Origin: Streptomyces sp. NRRL S-118
GTDB taxonomy: Bacteria > Actinomycetota > Actinomycetes > Streptomycetales > Streptomycetaceae
NCBI RefSeq assembly: GCF_000716335.1
Contig: NZ_KL591003.1
Location: 382,261 to 446,260, forward strand
Reading direction: 5' to 3'
Length of the DNA stretch: 64,000 nucleotides
The position numbers were made by a program, and so were the translations under genes. Positions 1 through 9,149 of this stretch are shown here, one piece after another. The notes beneath the pieces were generated by a model, which worked only from the letters and a program-made list of their open reading frames with translations, had not been told where the DNA came from and did no database searches. The stretch's first letter is position 1; every line of letters begins with the position of its first letter.

Positions 1-1195
1 CGAGGTGTCCGGCGACGGTGAGGCGGTGGCGGGCCGTGGTGTCGACGCGGTGCTCGGTACCGGGGGTGTACAGCGAGGAGCCGGCGGGCGTGCTCTCCTC
101 GTGGCGGGTCAGGGCGCCGGTGACGACGGCGCGGCCCTCGTCCTGCCAGACCAGCACGTTGGTGGGCGTGGACCAGCCGGGCTGTCCGGCCGGGACACCG
201 GCGACGGAGACCTCGACGCGGTGCGGCCGGCCGTCGTTCAGCCGCGCGGCGAAGGGCGTCAGGTCGTAGACGACCGGCTTGACGTCGAAGGCGCGCGGGC
301 CGGGGGTGACGTACCAGAGGAACGGGTTGGACCAGCCGCCCGTCCAGACCGTCGGGAAGGGCGTGGCGATGCCCGCGAGCCGTCCGTCCACGCTGATCCG
401 CACGTGGCGGTCGGGACCGCCGGCGGCCTTGCAGGAGTAGGGGGCGGCGTCGGGCACGGTCATGTACCAGTATTCCTCGCAGCCGCCGCCCGAGCCGGTG
501 GCGTACACCTCGGCGAGGATGCGTTCGGTGTTGCGCGGGGTGGTGAGGGCGGGGGTGGCGAGCGGGATCACCCGGTCGGGGACGTCGGCGGCGGCCGGTG
601 GCCGGCCCGCGTAGAAGGTGAGGGTCACCGTGACGTCGATGACGCCGGTGTAGGTGTCGTCGACGACGTTGCCGATGAGCATCTCGACGGGCTGCGGCCG
701 GCGCAGGGTGTCGCTGTAACGGGTGATGTCCTTCTCGACCGACCAGGTGATGCCCTCCGGGGAGGGCTGGGGCGTGGAGGTGCGGAGGACCTCGACACCG
801 CCGATGGCGAGGTGGCCGAGGCGGTCGTACTGGCGGCCCTTGACGGTGCCGTCGAGTCGCAGGACCACCGCGCTCCACCGCCCGCCGCAGTCCTCCGGGG
901 GCGCGTAGGCGCCGCGGTACGGCGTGAAGTCGCGGAACCGCGCCCGGGCGACGGTCATGTCGCAGGAGCGGGTTCCGGCCGGGCGGACGACGGGCGGGGC
1001 GGCGGTGAGGGGATCGTGCCAGTCCGTGCCGAACTCGGCGGGCGGCTGTCGCGGCGGGGCGGCGGACGTCCCGGTGTCCGAGGCTGCGGTGGCGGGGGTG
1101 GCGGCGGCCGCCACCGGAGTCGCGGTGGGGCAGAACAGGGCCGCCAGGGCGAGGGCGGGCACCGCGAGCATGCTCATGACGTTCCGTGGTCTCAT
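1..1195 (-). CDS. Secreted peptide-N-glycosidase A-like amidase (3' end outside window)
   Basis: The minus-strand frame is open from ATG 1195 to the left edge, so the C-terminus is missing. The protein starts with a basic residue stretch, then a hydrophobic segment (SMLAVPALALAALF) and an Ala-rich cleavage region, which is a Sec signal peptide. The mature part matches the PNGase A family (PF12222), which cleaves N-glycans from Asn of glycoproteins. Family-like stretches are VVLRLDGTVKGRQYDRLGHL, ITWSVEKDITRYSD and a TGVIDVTVTLTFYAGRP beta segment. A second ATG at 1177 is in frame and would still leave a signal peptide; neither start has a strong ribosome-binding site. It is divergent from the ABC exporter at 1358. 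Assignment rests on recognised family wording, not a search. Confidence 0.75.
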   Translation of the reverse strand, partial: MRPRNVMSMLAVPALALAALFCPTATPVAAAATPATAASDTGTSAAPPRQPPAEFGTDWHDPLTAAPPVVRPAGTRSCDMTVARARFRDFTPYRGAYAPPEDCGGRWSAVVLRLDGTVKGRQYDRLGHLAIGGVEVLRTSTPQPSPEGITWSVEKDITRYSDTLRRPQPVEMLIGNVVDDTYTGVIDVTVTLTFYAGRPPAAADVPDRVIPLATPALTTPRNTERILAEVYATGSGGGCEEYWYMTVPDAAPYSCKAAGGPDRHVRISVDGRLAGIATPFPTVWTGGWSNPFLWYVTPGPRAFDVKPVVYDLTPFAARLNDGRPHRVEVSVAGVPAGQPGWSTPTNVLVWQDEGRAVVTGALTRHEESTPAGSSLYTPGTEHRVDTTARHRLTVAGHL

Positions 1196-1357
1196 GGGGG
1201 GCGAGTGAAGCGTGCGCCACCGCCGCCCGCCAGACAGGGCGGTGGACCTTGGCGCGTTCTGCGCGTCGTGCCGGAAAATCGATTGCCGACGCCCCGGCCG
1301 TGAGGCGAACCTTGCACGGTTTCCCCCGCCGGCCGCCGATGAGATCCCTGGGGCGTC

Positions 1358-3163
1358 ATGCAGATCCACCACCTTCCGTACGCCGATCCAGGTGACCCCG
1401 ACGTACGGTCGGGCACGCGTTTCCTGCTCTGGCTCGGGCGCAACCAGCTCGGCGGGCAGCTGATGTCCCTCGGCTGGGGCCTGCTGCACCAGCTCGGCAT
1501 CGCGGGGCTCCCGCTCGCCGTGGGCCTGGCGGTGCAGGCCGTCGTGGACGGTTCCCCGGGCGACCTCGTCCTCGCCGGCGGCGTGCTGGCTCTGCTCGGC
1601 GCGGCCATCTCGGTGGGCGACACGATGATGCACCGCACCGCCGTCACCAACTGGATCACCGCCGCCGCCCGGGTCCAGCAACTGCTGGCCCGTAAGACCG
1701 CCGAGCTCGGTTCGCTGCTGTCCCGGCGGGTCGCCGCGGGCGAGGTCGTCGCCGTCTCCACCGGTGACGTGGAGAGGATCGGCTGGTTCGTCGAGGCGCT
1801 GTCGCGGTTCGGCGCGTCGGCCCTCACGCTGATCGTGGTGTGCGTCGGTCTGCTGCTCTACGAGCCGGCGCTCGGCGCGGTCGTGGCCGTCGGCATCCCG
1901 GTACTGGCGCTGGCCGTGCTGCCGCTGCTGCCCCGCGCCACCCGGCGCGCCGACATCCAGCGGGAGAAGGCGGGCCACGCGACCGAGCTGGCCTCGGACA
2001 CCGTCGCCGGGCTGCGCGTGCTGCGCGGCATCGGCGGTGAGGAGCTGTTCCTCGGCCGCTACCGGGCGGCCTCCCAGGAGGTCCGCCGAGCGGCGGTGCG
2101 CAGCGCCCGCATGTGGGCGCTGATCGCGGCGATCCAGGTGGTGCTGCCGGGCCTGCTGCTGATCGGCGTGGTGCTGTACGGGGCGAAGCTCGCGCTCGAC
2201 GGCCGGATCGCGGTCGGTGAACTGGTCACCGTCTACAGCGCGGTCACCCTGACGCACTATCCGCTGCGGACGTTCGAGGAGATCGCGATGGCCTTCTCCT
2301 TCTCCCGGCCCTCCGCGAAGCGCGTGGCGCGCGTGCTGTCCCTCACGCGCACGGTGACGTCCACCGACGCCCACCCCCGGTCGCCGCGCGGGGACCTGTA
2401 CGACCCGGTGACCGGACTGCGCGCGCCGCAGGGCCTGTTCACCGCGGTGGTGTGCGGGGACCCGGATGCGGCGGGGAGGCTGGCCGACCGGCTCGGCGGG
2501 CACCCGGCCGAGGACGCCGACGGCGCCGGCGGCCATGTGTCGGTCCTCCTCGGCGGCGTGCCGCTGGACGAGCTGCCGCTCGACGAGGCGCGCACCGCCG
2601 TCCTCGTACAGGACAAGGACCCGGTGCTGCTGTCGGGCACCCTGCGGGAGTTGCTGGACGTGCCGTCGTCCGGAGCCGTGAGCGCCGCCGAGGCGCTGGA
2701 GGCGGCGCAGTGCGGGGACGTCCTCGATGCGCTCGCCCAGGGACCCGCGGACAGCGGCGGCGACCCGATGCGGACCCGGATCACCGAGCGGGGCCGGTCA
2801 CTGTCCGGCGGGCAGCGCCAGCGGCTCGCGCTGGCCCGGTCGCTGGTCACCGACCCGGAGGTGCTGGTGCTGGACGAGCCGACGTCGGCGGTGGACTCGC
2901 ACACCGAGGCACGGGTCGCCGCCGGCGTCGCACGGCTGCGCACCGGCCGTACGACGGTGGTGCTGGCCTCGTCGCCGCTGCTGCTGGACCGGGCGGACCG
3001 GGTGGTGCTGGTCCATGAGGGCGAGGCGGTGGCGGTGGGCACGCACCGCGAACTGCTGGCGGGCGAGCCGCGGTACAGGGCCGTGGTCACCCGCGAGACC
3101 GACGACGAGCGTGCCGGGACGGTGCGCGGACACGAGCTGGTGCACATCGAGGAGAACGCATGA
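1358..3163 (+). CDS. ABC exporter half-transporter 1 (TMD-NBD, degenerate Walker A)
   Basis: A 601-residue fused transmembrane/ATPase half-transporter of the exporter type. About six hydrophobic segments occupy residues ~30–320, then a nucleotide-binding domain. The NBD keeps a Q-loop (LVQDKDPVLLSGTL), a perfect signature (LSGGQRQR) and Walker B (VLVLDEPTSAVD). The P-loop region reads VVCGDPDAAGRLADRL with no GKS/T lysine, and the H-loop histidine is replaced (VVLASSPLLL). It therefore cannot form a normal ATP site alone. Its stop overlaps the start of the next half-transporter by 4 bp (ATGA), and that partner has the opposite defects, so the two almost certainly form an obligate heterodimer. 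The substrate is not evident from context. Confidence 0.9.
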   Translation: MQIHHLPYADPGDPDVRSGTRFLLWLGRNQLGGQLMSLGWGLLHQLGIAGLPLAVGLAVQAVVDGSPGDLVLAGGVLALLGAAISVGDTMMHRTAVTNWITAAARVQQLLARKTAELGSLLSRRVAAGEVVAVSTGDVERIGWFVEALSRFGASALTLIVVCVGLLLYEPALGAVVAVGIPVLALAVLPLLPRATRRADIQREKAGHATELASDTVAGLRVLRGIGGEELFLGRYRAASQEVRRAAVRSARMWALIAAIQVVLPGLLLIGVVLYGAKLALDGRIAVGELVTVYSAVTLTHYPLRTFEEIAMAFSFSRPSAKRVARVLSLTRTVTSTDAHPRSPRGDLYDPVTGLRAPQGLFTAVVCGDPDAAGRLADRLGGHPAEDADGAGGHVSVLLGGVPLDELPLDEARTAVLVQDKDPVLLSGTLRELLDVPSSGAVSAAEALEAAQCGDVLDALAQGPADSGGDPMRTRITERGRSLSGGQRQRLALARSLVTDPEVLVLDEPTSAVDSHTEARVAAGVARLRTGRTTVVLASSPLLLDRADRVVLVHEGEAVAVGTHRELLAGEPRYRAVVTRETDDERAGTVRGHELVHIEENA

Positions 3164-4941
3164 TCGGCATGGCGCCACCGGAGTACGACCCGGCGGCCCC
3201 GGAGTCCGCGACGACGCTGCCCGTCGGCACCGCGGCGACGGTCCGCGCGTACGTGGCCGGGCTGCTGCGACGGCACCGCACGGCCTTCACCGTGCTCGTC
3301 GCCGTCAACGCGGTGGCCGTCATCGCCTCGATGGCGGGGCCCTACCTGCTCGGCTCGGTGGTCGAGCGGCTCGCGGACGGCTCACGCGAGCTGCATCTTC
3401 CCCTGACGGCCGGCCTGTTCGCCGCCGCGCTGGTCGTGCAGACGGTGTTCGTACGGCTGGTGCGGCTGCGCGGCGCCATGCTGGGCGAGGAGATGCTGGC
3501 GGACCTGCGCGAGGACTTCCTCGTCCGGTCGGTGGGGCTGCCGCCCGGTGTGCTGGAGCGGGCCGGGACGGGCGACCTGCTGTCGCGGATCACCACCGAT
3601 GTGGACCGGCTGGCGAACGCCATGCGGGAGGCCGTGCCGCAGCTCGCCATCGGTGTGGTGTGGGCGGGGCTGCTGATCGGCGGGCTGGCGGTGACCGCCC
3701 CGCCGCTGGCCCTGGCGATCCTGGTGGCGGCGCCGCTGCTGATCGCGGGCTGCCGCTGGTACTTCCGGCGTGCGCCGTCCGCGTACCGCTCGGAGGCCGC
3801 GGGGTACGCGGCGGTCGCCGGCGTGCTCGCCGAGACGGTGGACGCGGGCCGCACCATCGAGGCGCACCGGCTGGGGGCGCGGCGGATCGCCCTGTCGGAG
3901 CAGCGCATCAAGGAGTGGACGGCGTGGGAGCGCTACACGCTCTTCCTGCGTTCGGTGCTCTTCCCGGTCATCAGCGTGACGCACACGACGGTGCTCGCCG
4001 CGGTCCTGCTGATCGGCGGCTTCTTCGTGCTGCGCGGCTGGCTGGACGTGGGGCAGCTGACGACGGGCGCGCTGCTGTCGCAGATGCTGGTGGAGCCGGT
4101 CGGGATCATCCTGCGCTGGTACGACGAACTCCAGGTGGCCCAGGTGTCGCTGGCGCGCCTGGTGGGCGTGCGGGAGATCGAGCCGGACGCCGGGGACGCG
4201 ACGGTACGGCCCGAGGGGCGCGAGGTGCGGGCGGAAGCGGTGCGCTTCGGGTACCGCGAGGGTGTGGACGTGCTGCACCGGGTGTCGATGGACGTGGCAC
4301 CCGGCACGCGGCTGGCGCTGGTCGGACCGTCGGGCGCGGGCAAGTCCACCCTGGGCCGGCTGCTCGCCGGGATCTACGCCCCGCGCGAGGGCCGGGTCAC
4401 GCTCGGCGAGGCCGAGCTGTCGAGGATGCCCGCGGAGCAGGTGCGCCGGCACGTGGCGCTGGTCAACCAGGAGCACCACGTCTTCGTGGGAACCCTGCGG
4501 GACAACCTGCTGCTGGCCCGGGCGGGCGCGCGGGACGAGGAGCTGTGGGCGGCGCTGGCGGCGGTGGACGCCGACGTGTGGGCGCGGGCGCTGGCGGACG
4601 GTCTGGACACGGAGGTCGGCTCCGGCAGGGCGGCGCTCACCCCCGCGCAAGCGCAGCAGGTGGCGCTGGCGCGCCTGGTGCTGGCCGACCCGCACACCCT
4701 GGTCCTGGACGAGGCGACGTCGCTGCTGGACCCGCGGGCGGCCCGGCATCTGGAGCGGTCGCTGGCGCGGGTGCTGGACGGGCGTACGGTCGTGGCGATC
4801 GCGCACCGGCTGCACACCGCGCACGACGCCGACCTGATCGCGGTCGTCGAGGGCGGCCGGATCAGTGAACTGGGCAGCCACGACGAATTGGTGGCGGCGG
4901 ACGGCGCGTACGCGTCGCTGTGGCGCTCCTGGCACGGGTAG
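3160..4941 (+). CDS. ABC exporter half-transporter 2 (TMD-NBD, degenerate signature)
   Basis: A 593-residue half-transporter, translationally coupled to the previous gene through ATGA. The membrane domain covers residues ~30–330. The NBD has an intact Walker A (GPSGAGKST), Q-loop (VNQEHHVFVGTLRDN), Walker B (TLVLDEATSLLD) and H-loop (VAIAHRLHTAHD). The signature is degenerate: LTPAQAQQ in place of LSGGQ. Paired with the upstream subunit, one composite ATP site is fully canonical (this Walker A plus that LSGGQ) and the other is degenerate on both faces. This is the TM287/288-type asymmetric arrangement. No dedicated regulator or biosynthetic gene adjoins it, so export cargo is unknown; it may or may not serve the terpenoid operon downstream. 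Confidence 0.9.
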   Translation: MIGMAPPEYDPAAPESATTLPVGTAATVRAYVAGLLRRHRTAFTVLVAVNAVAVIASMAGPYLLGSVVERLADGSRELHLPLTAGLFAAALVVQTVFVRLVRLRGAMLGEEMLADLREDFLVRSVGLPPGVLERAGTGDLLSRITTDVDRLANAMREAVPQLAIGVVWAGLLIGGLAVTAPPLALAILVAAPLLIAGCRWYFRRAPSAYRSEAAGYAAVAGVLAETVDAGRTIEAHRLGARRIALSEQRIKEWTAWERYTLFLRSVLFPVISVTHTTVLAAVLLIGGFFVLRGWLDVGQLTTGALLSQMLVEPVGIILRWYDELQVAQVSLARLVGVREIEPDAGDATVRPEGREVRAEAVRFGYREGVDVLHRVSMDVAPGTRLALVGPSGAGKSTLGRLLAGIYAPREGRVTLGEAELSRMPAEQVRRHVALVNQEHHVFVGTLRDNLLLARAGARDEELWAALAAVDADVWARALADGLDTEVGSGRAALTPAQAQQVALARLVLADPHTLVLDEATSLLDPRAARHLERSLARVLDGRTVVAIAHRLHTAHDADLIAVVEGGRISELGSHDELVAADGAYASLWRSWHG

Positions 4942-4949
4942 GGCGTTCC

Positions 4950-5023
4950 GGCCTCGTTTCCCGGCACGGGCGGGCCGTTGCCGGCACGGGCGATCCGCAC
5001 GGGCCTCGTTTCCCGGCACGGGC
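4950..5023 (+). repeat. 22-bp perfect direct repeat pair in a 300-bp intergenic region
   Basis: A 22-bp sequence beginning GGCCTCGTTTCCCGG is at 4950–4971 and repeated exactly at 5002–5023. A shorter related piece (CCGGCACGGGC) lies between them at 4981. The 4942–5241 gap between the ABC exporter and the first P450 holds no convincing gene. It must contain the promoter of the terpenoid operon, but no sigma-70-like hexamers are obvious. Confidence 0.8.
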
Positions 5024-5241
5024 CGGGCGTTCGTCCGCCGTACGTCCCGGCCCGGTCGGCGCCTTCCCGAAAGCCCCGGAGCAGGCGGCGGCGAAATGCC
5101 CGGATCGCCGCCGCCCGGGAGGTCGGGACGTTTTTCCGGTGGCCCACCTGACATACCGGCCGCCCTTCTGTCGACACCCGAATGTGCGGGCTGACAGGCT
5201 GTCGGGCGACCAGGCCGGCCAGTATGCACGGGGGGTACCGA

Positions 5242-6609
5242 ATGACCGCGCCGACGCGCAGCGAGGGCGTATCGGGTAATTCCCCGATACCGTCCCTGGG
5301 TTTCCGCGACAACGTCTCGGGAATTCTCGCCGCCCGCCGTGACCAATTGGGTTTCATCCAGTATGCGGCCGCCCAGGGGGACATCGTCCGGATGCGGCTG
5401 GGCGGGCTCCCGATGGTGCTGATCAATCACCCGGACTACTTCCAGCACGTGCTGGTGGACGCGCACGCCCATTACGACAAGGACAATTTCCTCTACCGCG
5501 CGGTGCAGACCGTCTTCCGCGGCGGACTGGTGTCCAATCCGGGCGGGGAGCGCTGGCGTGTGCGGCGCCGCATGATGCAGCCCTCGTTCAACCGCGGCAG
5601 CATCGTCGACTTCACGCCCGGGATGACCGAGCTGACCGGCGGCCTGCTGCGCAAGTGGGCGGACCGGCGCGATCCCGGGGCGGTGGTGGACGTCTCCGGC
5701 GACATCGGCGACCTGACGCTGAAGATCGTGCTGCGCTCGCTGTTCGGTGTGGAGGCGGGAGCCGACGTCCGGGCGTTCGAGCGGAACTTCCTGGAGCTCA
5801 ACACCATCGTCGGCAACTTCTTCCGGATGCCCTTCCCGCCGCTGGGGCGCCGCCCGCGGCTGCGGGCGCTCATCCAGGAGATGGACGACTTCGTCGACCG
5901 GCTGATCCGGGCCCGGCAGGCGGACCCGCAGGAACGGCGCGACCTGTTCGCGGCGCTGCTGAACGGGACGCACGGCCCGGACGGCGGCGTGTTCACCCAG
6001 GAGGAGCTGCTCGGCGAGATCCTCTCCACGATCGTCTCCGGGTACGAGACGTCGAGCCATTCCATCGCGTGGGTGTTCTACCGGCTGGCCCGGCACCCGG
6101 AGGTCCAGCACCGGGTGCAGGAGGAGGTCGACCGGGTCCTGGAGGGACGGGTACCGACGCTGGAGTCCCTGGCGAGGATGCCCTACACCCGCATGGTCAT
6201 CGACGAGACCCTGCGGCTGCACACGCCCGCCTGGCAGACGATGCGCCGGGCACTGCGCGACGACGAGATCGGCGGATACCGCGTGCCCCGCGGGTCGAGC
6301 GTCTACCTGAACTTCCTCACCTATCACCGCCACCCGGGTTTCTGGCCCGACCCGGAGCGCTTCGACCCCGAGAGGTTCACCCCGGAGAACTCGGCGCGGC
6401 GGCCCCGCAACGTGTACCAGCCGTTCGGCAGCGGCCCCCGCTTCTGCATCGGCAAGTACTTCGCGCTCACCGAGATCCACCTCGTCACCGCGATGCTCGC
6501 GCAGCTCTTCACCGTGTCGGTGCCCGCGGGCCAGCCGCCCGTCGGTTTCGCGCCCCTCGTCACCCTGCACCCCAAGGGCGGGATCCGGCTCCACCTCACC
6601 CCCCGGTGA
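5242..6609 (+). CDS. Cytochrome P450 (first gene of terpenoid operon)
   Basis: A 455-residue soluble P450. The heme-binding loop FGSGPRFCIG places the thiolate Cys at about residue 402, the K-helix ExxR is present (DETLRLHTP), and the I-helix oxygen-activation region reads SGYETSSHS. It is therefore a plausible active monooxygenase needing external ferredoxin and reductase, neither of which is in this window. I chose ATG 5242 because GGGGG sits 6 nt upstream; an in-frame ATG at 5224 has weaker support. It is 90 bp ahead of a second, similar P450, and all genes to 11604 read in one direction. The likely role is hydroxylation or further oxidation of the hydrocarbon made by the terpene synthase; regiochemistry cannot be read from sequence. 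Confidence 0.92.
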   Translation: MTAPTRSEGVSGNSPIPSLGFRDNVSGILAARRDQLGFIQYAAAQGDIVRMRLGGLPMVLINHPDYFQHVLVDAHAHYDKDNFLYRAVQTVFRGGLVSNPGGERWRVRRRMMQPSFNRGSIVDFTPGMTELTGGLLRKWADRRDPGAVVDVSGDIGDLTLKIVLRSLFGVEAGADVRAFERNFLELNTIVGNFFRMPFPPLGRRPRLRALIQEMDDFVDRLIRARQADPQERRDLFAALLNGTHGPDGGVFTQEELLGEILSTIVSGYETSSHSIAWVFYRLARHPEVQHRVQEEVDRVLEGRVPTLESLARMPYTRMVIDETLRLHTPAWQTMRRALRDDEIGGYRVPRGSSVYLNFLTYHRHPGFWPDPERFDPERFTPENSARRPRNVYQPFGSGPRFCIGKYFALTEIHLVTAMLAQLFTVSVPAGQPPVGFAPLVTLHPKGGIRLHLTPR

Positions 6610-6699
6610 CCGGCCGCGCCCGCGCGGCAGCGTCCCACGACCCGCCGTCCGGCACCGCCCGGCCCTGGCCCCCAGACCACATCGATGAACGGGGAACCG

Positions 6700-8100
6700 A
6701 TGTCCTCACGCCCGACCGCGCCCACCGTGGGCCGGCCGACCGGCACCCGAGAGATCCCGACGATCCGCCGCAGGGACGGACTGGGCGGGACGCTCGCCTT
6801 CCGCAACGACCCGCTGCACTTCCTCGGGGCGGGACTGGAGCGGTACGGCGACATCTTCCGCTTCCGGCCGCTGGGCATCCCCATCGTGATGGTCAACCAC
6901 CCGGACCACATCCGGCACATCCTCGTCGAGAAGGGGGAGAGCTACGACAAGGACGCCGTGCTCTTCCGCGTGGTGCGGCCGGTCCTTCGGCAGGGCCTGA
7001 TCGCCAACGCCGACATGGAGCTGTGGCGCCGGCAGCGGCGGATGATGGCTCCGCACTTCACCCCCCGGACGGTCGGCAACTTCGCCCGCAACATGACCGA
7101 CGAGACGGCTCTGATGCTCCAGCGCTGGGAGCGGCGGCCGGGTGACGTCCTGGACGTCACCGACGAGATCGGCCAGCTCGCGCTGCGCATCGTCAACCGG
7201 TCGCTGTTCAGCGCCGAAGTGGGCGCCACGGCGCAGGCGTTCGAGCGGGCGTTCGGCACCGCCAATGCCATCCTGGGCGCCTTCTTCCGCTTCCCGTTCC
7301 CGCCACTGAACGTCCCCACCCCCCGCAGCCGCAAGCTGCACCGGGCGATCGACGAGATGGACACCTTCGTCTCGACCTTCATCCGGGCGAGGCTGGCCGA
7401 GGACACCCCCGCGGGCGAGGACGCCGACCTGCTCACCCTGCTGCTCCACTCGGTGGACGAGGAGGACGGCAAGGGGATGGACCTGGAGCAGCTGCACCAC
7501 GAGGTGCTGAACATCTGCATCGGCGCCTACGAAACCACCACCAACACCCTGTCGTGGGCCTTCTACCTGCTCGCGCGGCACCCGGAGGTGGAGGCGAAGC
7601 TGCACGCCGAGGTGGACGCCGCCCTGGGCGGGCGGTCCGTCCCGTCGTTCGAGGACCTCCCCGCGCTGCCGTACACCCGGATGGTCATCGACGAGACGCT
7701 GCGGATCTACTCCCCCGCCTACCAGTTCATGCGCCGGGCGCGCGAGGAGGACACCGTCGGCGGGTACCGGGTGCCGGCCCACACCAACATCCTGGTCAAC
7801 AGTTACTTCCTGCACCGGCACCCGGACTTCTGGGAGGAGCCGGAGCGCTTCGTGCCGGAGCGGTTCACGCCCGAGGCGATCGCCGCCCGCCCCAAGCACG
7901 TCTACACGCCCTTCGGTGCCGGCCACCGGATCTGCATCGGCAAGCACTTCGCCCTGACCGAGCTGATCCTCGTCCTGGCCACGGTGGCCCGCCGCTACCG
8001 GCTGACCCTGCCGGACGCCACCACCGAAGTGGTGCCCGAGGCCCTGATCACCCTGCACCCCAAAGGCGGGATCCACCTGCGACTGGAGGAGCGCCGATGA
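6700..8100 (+). CDS. Cytochrome P450 (second, paralogous to the first)
   Basis: A 466-residue P450 with heme motif FGAGHRICIG (Cys about 412), ExxR in DETLRIYSP and I-helix GAYETTTNT. The two P450s share blocks such as YTRMVIDETLR and a closing LHPKGGI, so they look like an in-operon duplication that diverged. ATG 6700 follows GGGGAA; ATG 6685 is an alternative without a ribosome-binding site. The stop overlaps the terpene synthase start (ATGA), so the two are translationally coupled. Probable role: second oxidation of the terpene scaffold. Because the operon's glycosyltransferase belongs to a family needing a P450-like partner, an additional structural role is possible, though the heme Cys is intact here. 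Confidence 0.92.
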   Translation: MSSRPTAPTVGRPTGTREIPTIRRRDGLGGTLAFRNDPLHFLGAGLERYGDIFRFRPLGIPIVMVNHPDHIRHILVEKGESYDKDAVLFRVVRPVLRQGLIANADMELWRRQRRMMAPHFTPRTVGNFARNMTDETALMLQRWERRPGDVLDVTDEIGQLALRIVNRSLFSAEVGATAQAFERAFGTANAILGAFFRFPFPPLNVPTPRSRKLHRAIDEMDTFVSTFIRARLAEDTPAGEDADLLTLLLHSVDEEDGKGMDLEQLHHEVLNICIGAYETTTNTLSWAFYLLARHPEVEAKLHAEVDAALGGRSVPSFEDLPALPYTRMVIDETLRIYSPAYQFMRRAREEDTVGGYRVPAHTNILVNSYFLHRHPDFWEEPERFVPERFTPEAIAARPKHVYTPFGAGHRICIGKHFALTELILVLATVARRYRLTLPDATTEVVPEALITLHPKGGIHLRLEERR

Positions 8101-9149
8101 CCGCCGAGCGAACGGGCACCCCCGCGAGGACGCGCATACGCGAGCTCCACTGCCCCCTGCCGCACCGGGTGAACCCGCACGCCGAGGAGGCCCGCCGGCA
8201 CCTGAGCCACTGGGTGGGGACGGTGGGTCTCATCCAGCGGGAGTCGGCCAGGCGGCGTTTCGAGCACGCCGACTTCGGCTGGTTCGCCTCGGTGGTCTAC
8301 CCGACGGCCGACGAGGAGGGCATCGCGCTGATGGCGGACTGGTTCGCCTGGCTGTTCCTGGTCGACGACCAGCTCGACGACGGCGCGTTCGGCCGGAACC
8401 CGGAGCACGCGGGCCAGGTGGTCGCCGGGATGCGCGCCGTCCTGGAGAGCGCGGACCACGGTGAGGCCGCGGCGCGCCGGACCGGCCTGCCGACGGCGGT
8501 CTCGTCCCTCGCGGACCTGTGGCGGCGCACCGCGCCCGGGATGCCCGCGGCGTGGCGGCACCGCTTCGTGCGGCATCTGGAGGACTGCCTCACCGCCGCG
8601 GCGGTGTGGGAGGCGGGCAACCGGGTGCGCGGCATCGTGCCCGAGGAGGACGACTACATCGAGAACCGGCGCCACACCGGGGCGATCTACGTCTGCATGG
8701 ACCTCATCGACGTCGTGGAGCGACTCGACGTGCCGGTGGGACTGTACGACAGCGACGCGTTCCGGGAGGCGCTGGATGCGGCGTGCAATGTGGTCTGCTG
8801 GACCAACGACATCTACTCACTCGAGAAGGAACGTTCTCTCGGTGAGGTGCACAACCTGGTGCACGTCGTGCAGCACCACCGCGGGCTGGACGCACAGCAG
8901 GCGATGGACCACGTCTGCGAGGCCACGTCCGCGGAGACCCGCCGGTACCTGAGCCTGGAGGAGCGGCTGTTGCACTGCCATCCGGAGCACTCCGCAGTGC
9001 TCGTCCCGTACGTCTCCGGCATGAGGACCTGGATCCGCGGCAACCTCGACTGGTCGAGCCGCACCAAGCGGTACCGGGCGGATGCCGGAGCGCCCGTACC
9101 GCAGCCCGCGGCCTACCTGGAGCCCGACCTGGTGGTGGCCGACCGATGA
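8097..9149 (+). CDS. Class I terpene synthase
   Basis: A 350-residue bacterial terpene cyclase that ionises a prenyl diphosphate and cyclises it. It has the aspartate-rich motif DDQLD at residues 90–94, and the NSE/DTE triad NDIYSLEKE with N237, S241 and E245 for Mg2+ binding. An Arg at about 191, 46 residues upstream of the triad, is the expected diphosphate sensor position. The N-terminal PLPHRVNPHAEEARRH block is typical of Streptomyces enzymes. It is overlapped by 4 bp at both ends with P450-2 and the prenyltransferase. Because the neighbour looks like a GGPP synthase, a diterpene product is more likely than a sesquiterpene, but substrate choice is inferred from context only. I cannot assign it to a named cyclase. 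Confidence 0.93.
   Translation: MTAERTGTPARTRIRELHCPLPHRVNPHAEEARRHLSHWVGTVGLIQRESARRRFEHADFGWFASVVYPTADEEGIALMADWFAWLFLVDDQLDDGAFGRNPEHAGQVVAGMRAVLESADHGEAAARRTGLPTAVSSLADLWRRTAPGMPAAWRHRFVRHLEDCLTAAAVWEAGNRVRGIVPEEDDYIENRRHTGAIYVCMDLIDVVERLDVPVGLYDSDAFREALDAACNVVCWTNDIYSLEKERSLGEVHNLVHVVQHHRGLDAQQAMDHVCEATSAETRRYLSLEERLLHCHPEHSAVLVPYVSGMRTWIRGNLDWSSRTKRYRADAGAPVPQPAAYLEPDLVVADR

Noticed and set aside
5..1303. Long plus-strand open frame at the left edge
   Set aside because: It is the antisense shadow of the PNGase-like gene; its sequence is Gly/Arg/Val-rich with no domains.
2727..4868. 713-codon plus-strand frame across the ABC genes
   Set aside because: Out-of-frame reading of two clear ABC transporters, with Arg-rich composition typical of shifted high-GC frames.
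3382..6594. 1070-codon minus-strand frame
   Set aside because: Antisense to the ABC exporter and first P450; no recognisable motifs.
8097..9149. Geosmin or 2-methylisoborneol synthase
   Set aside because: Too short for the two-domain geosmin synthase, and lacks an adjacent methyltransferase and the long Pro-rich N-terminus of 2-MIB synthase.
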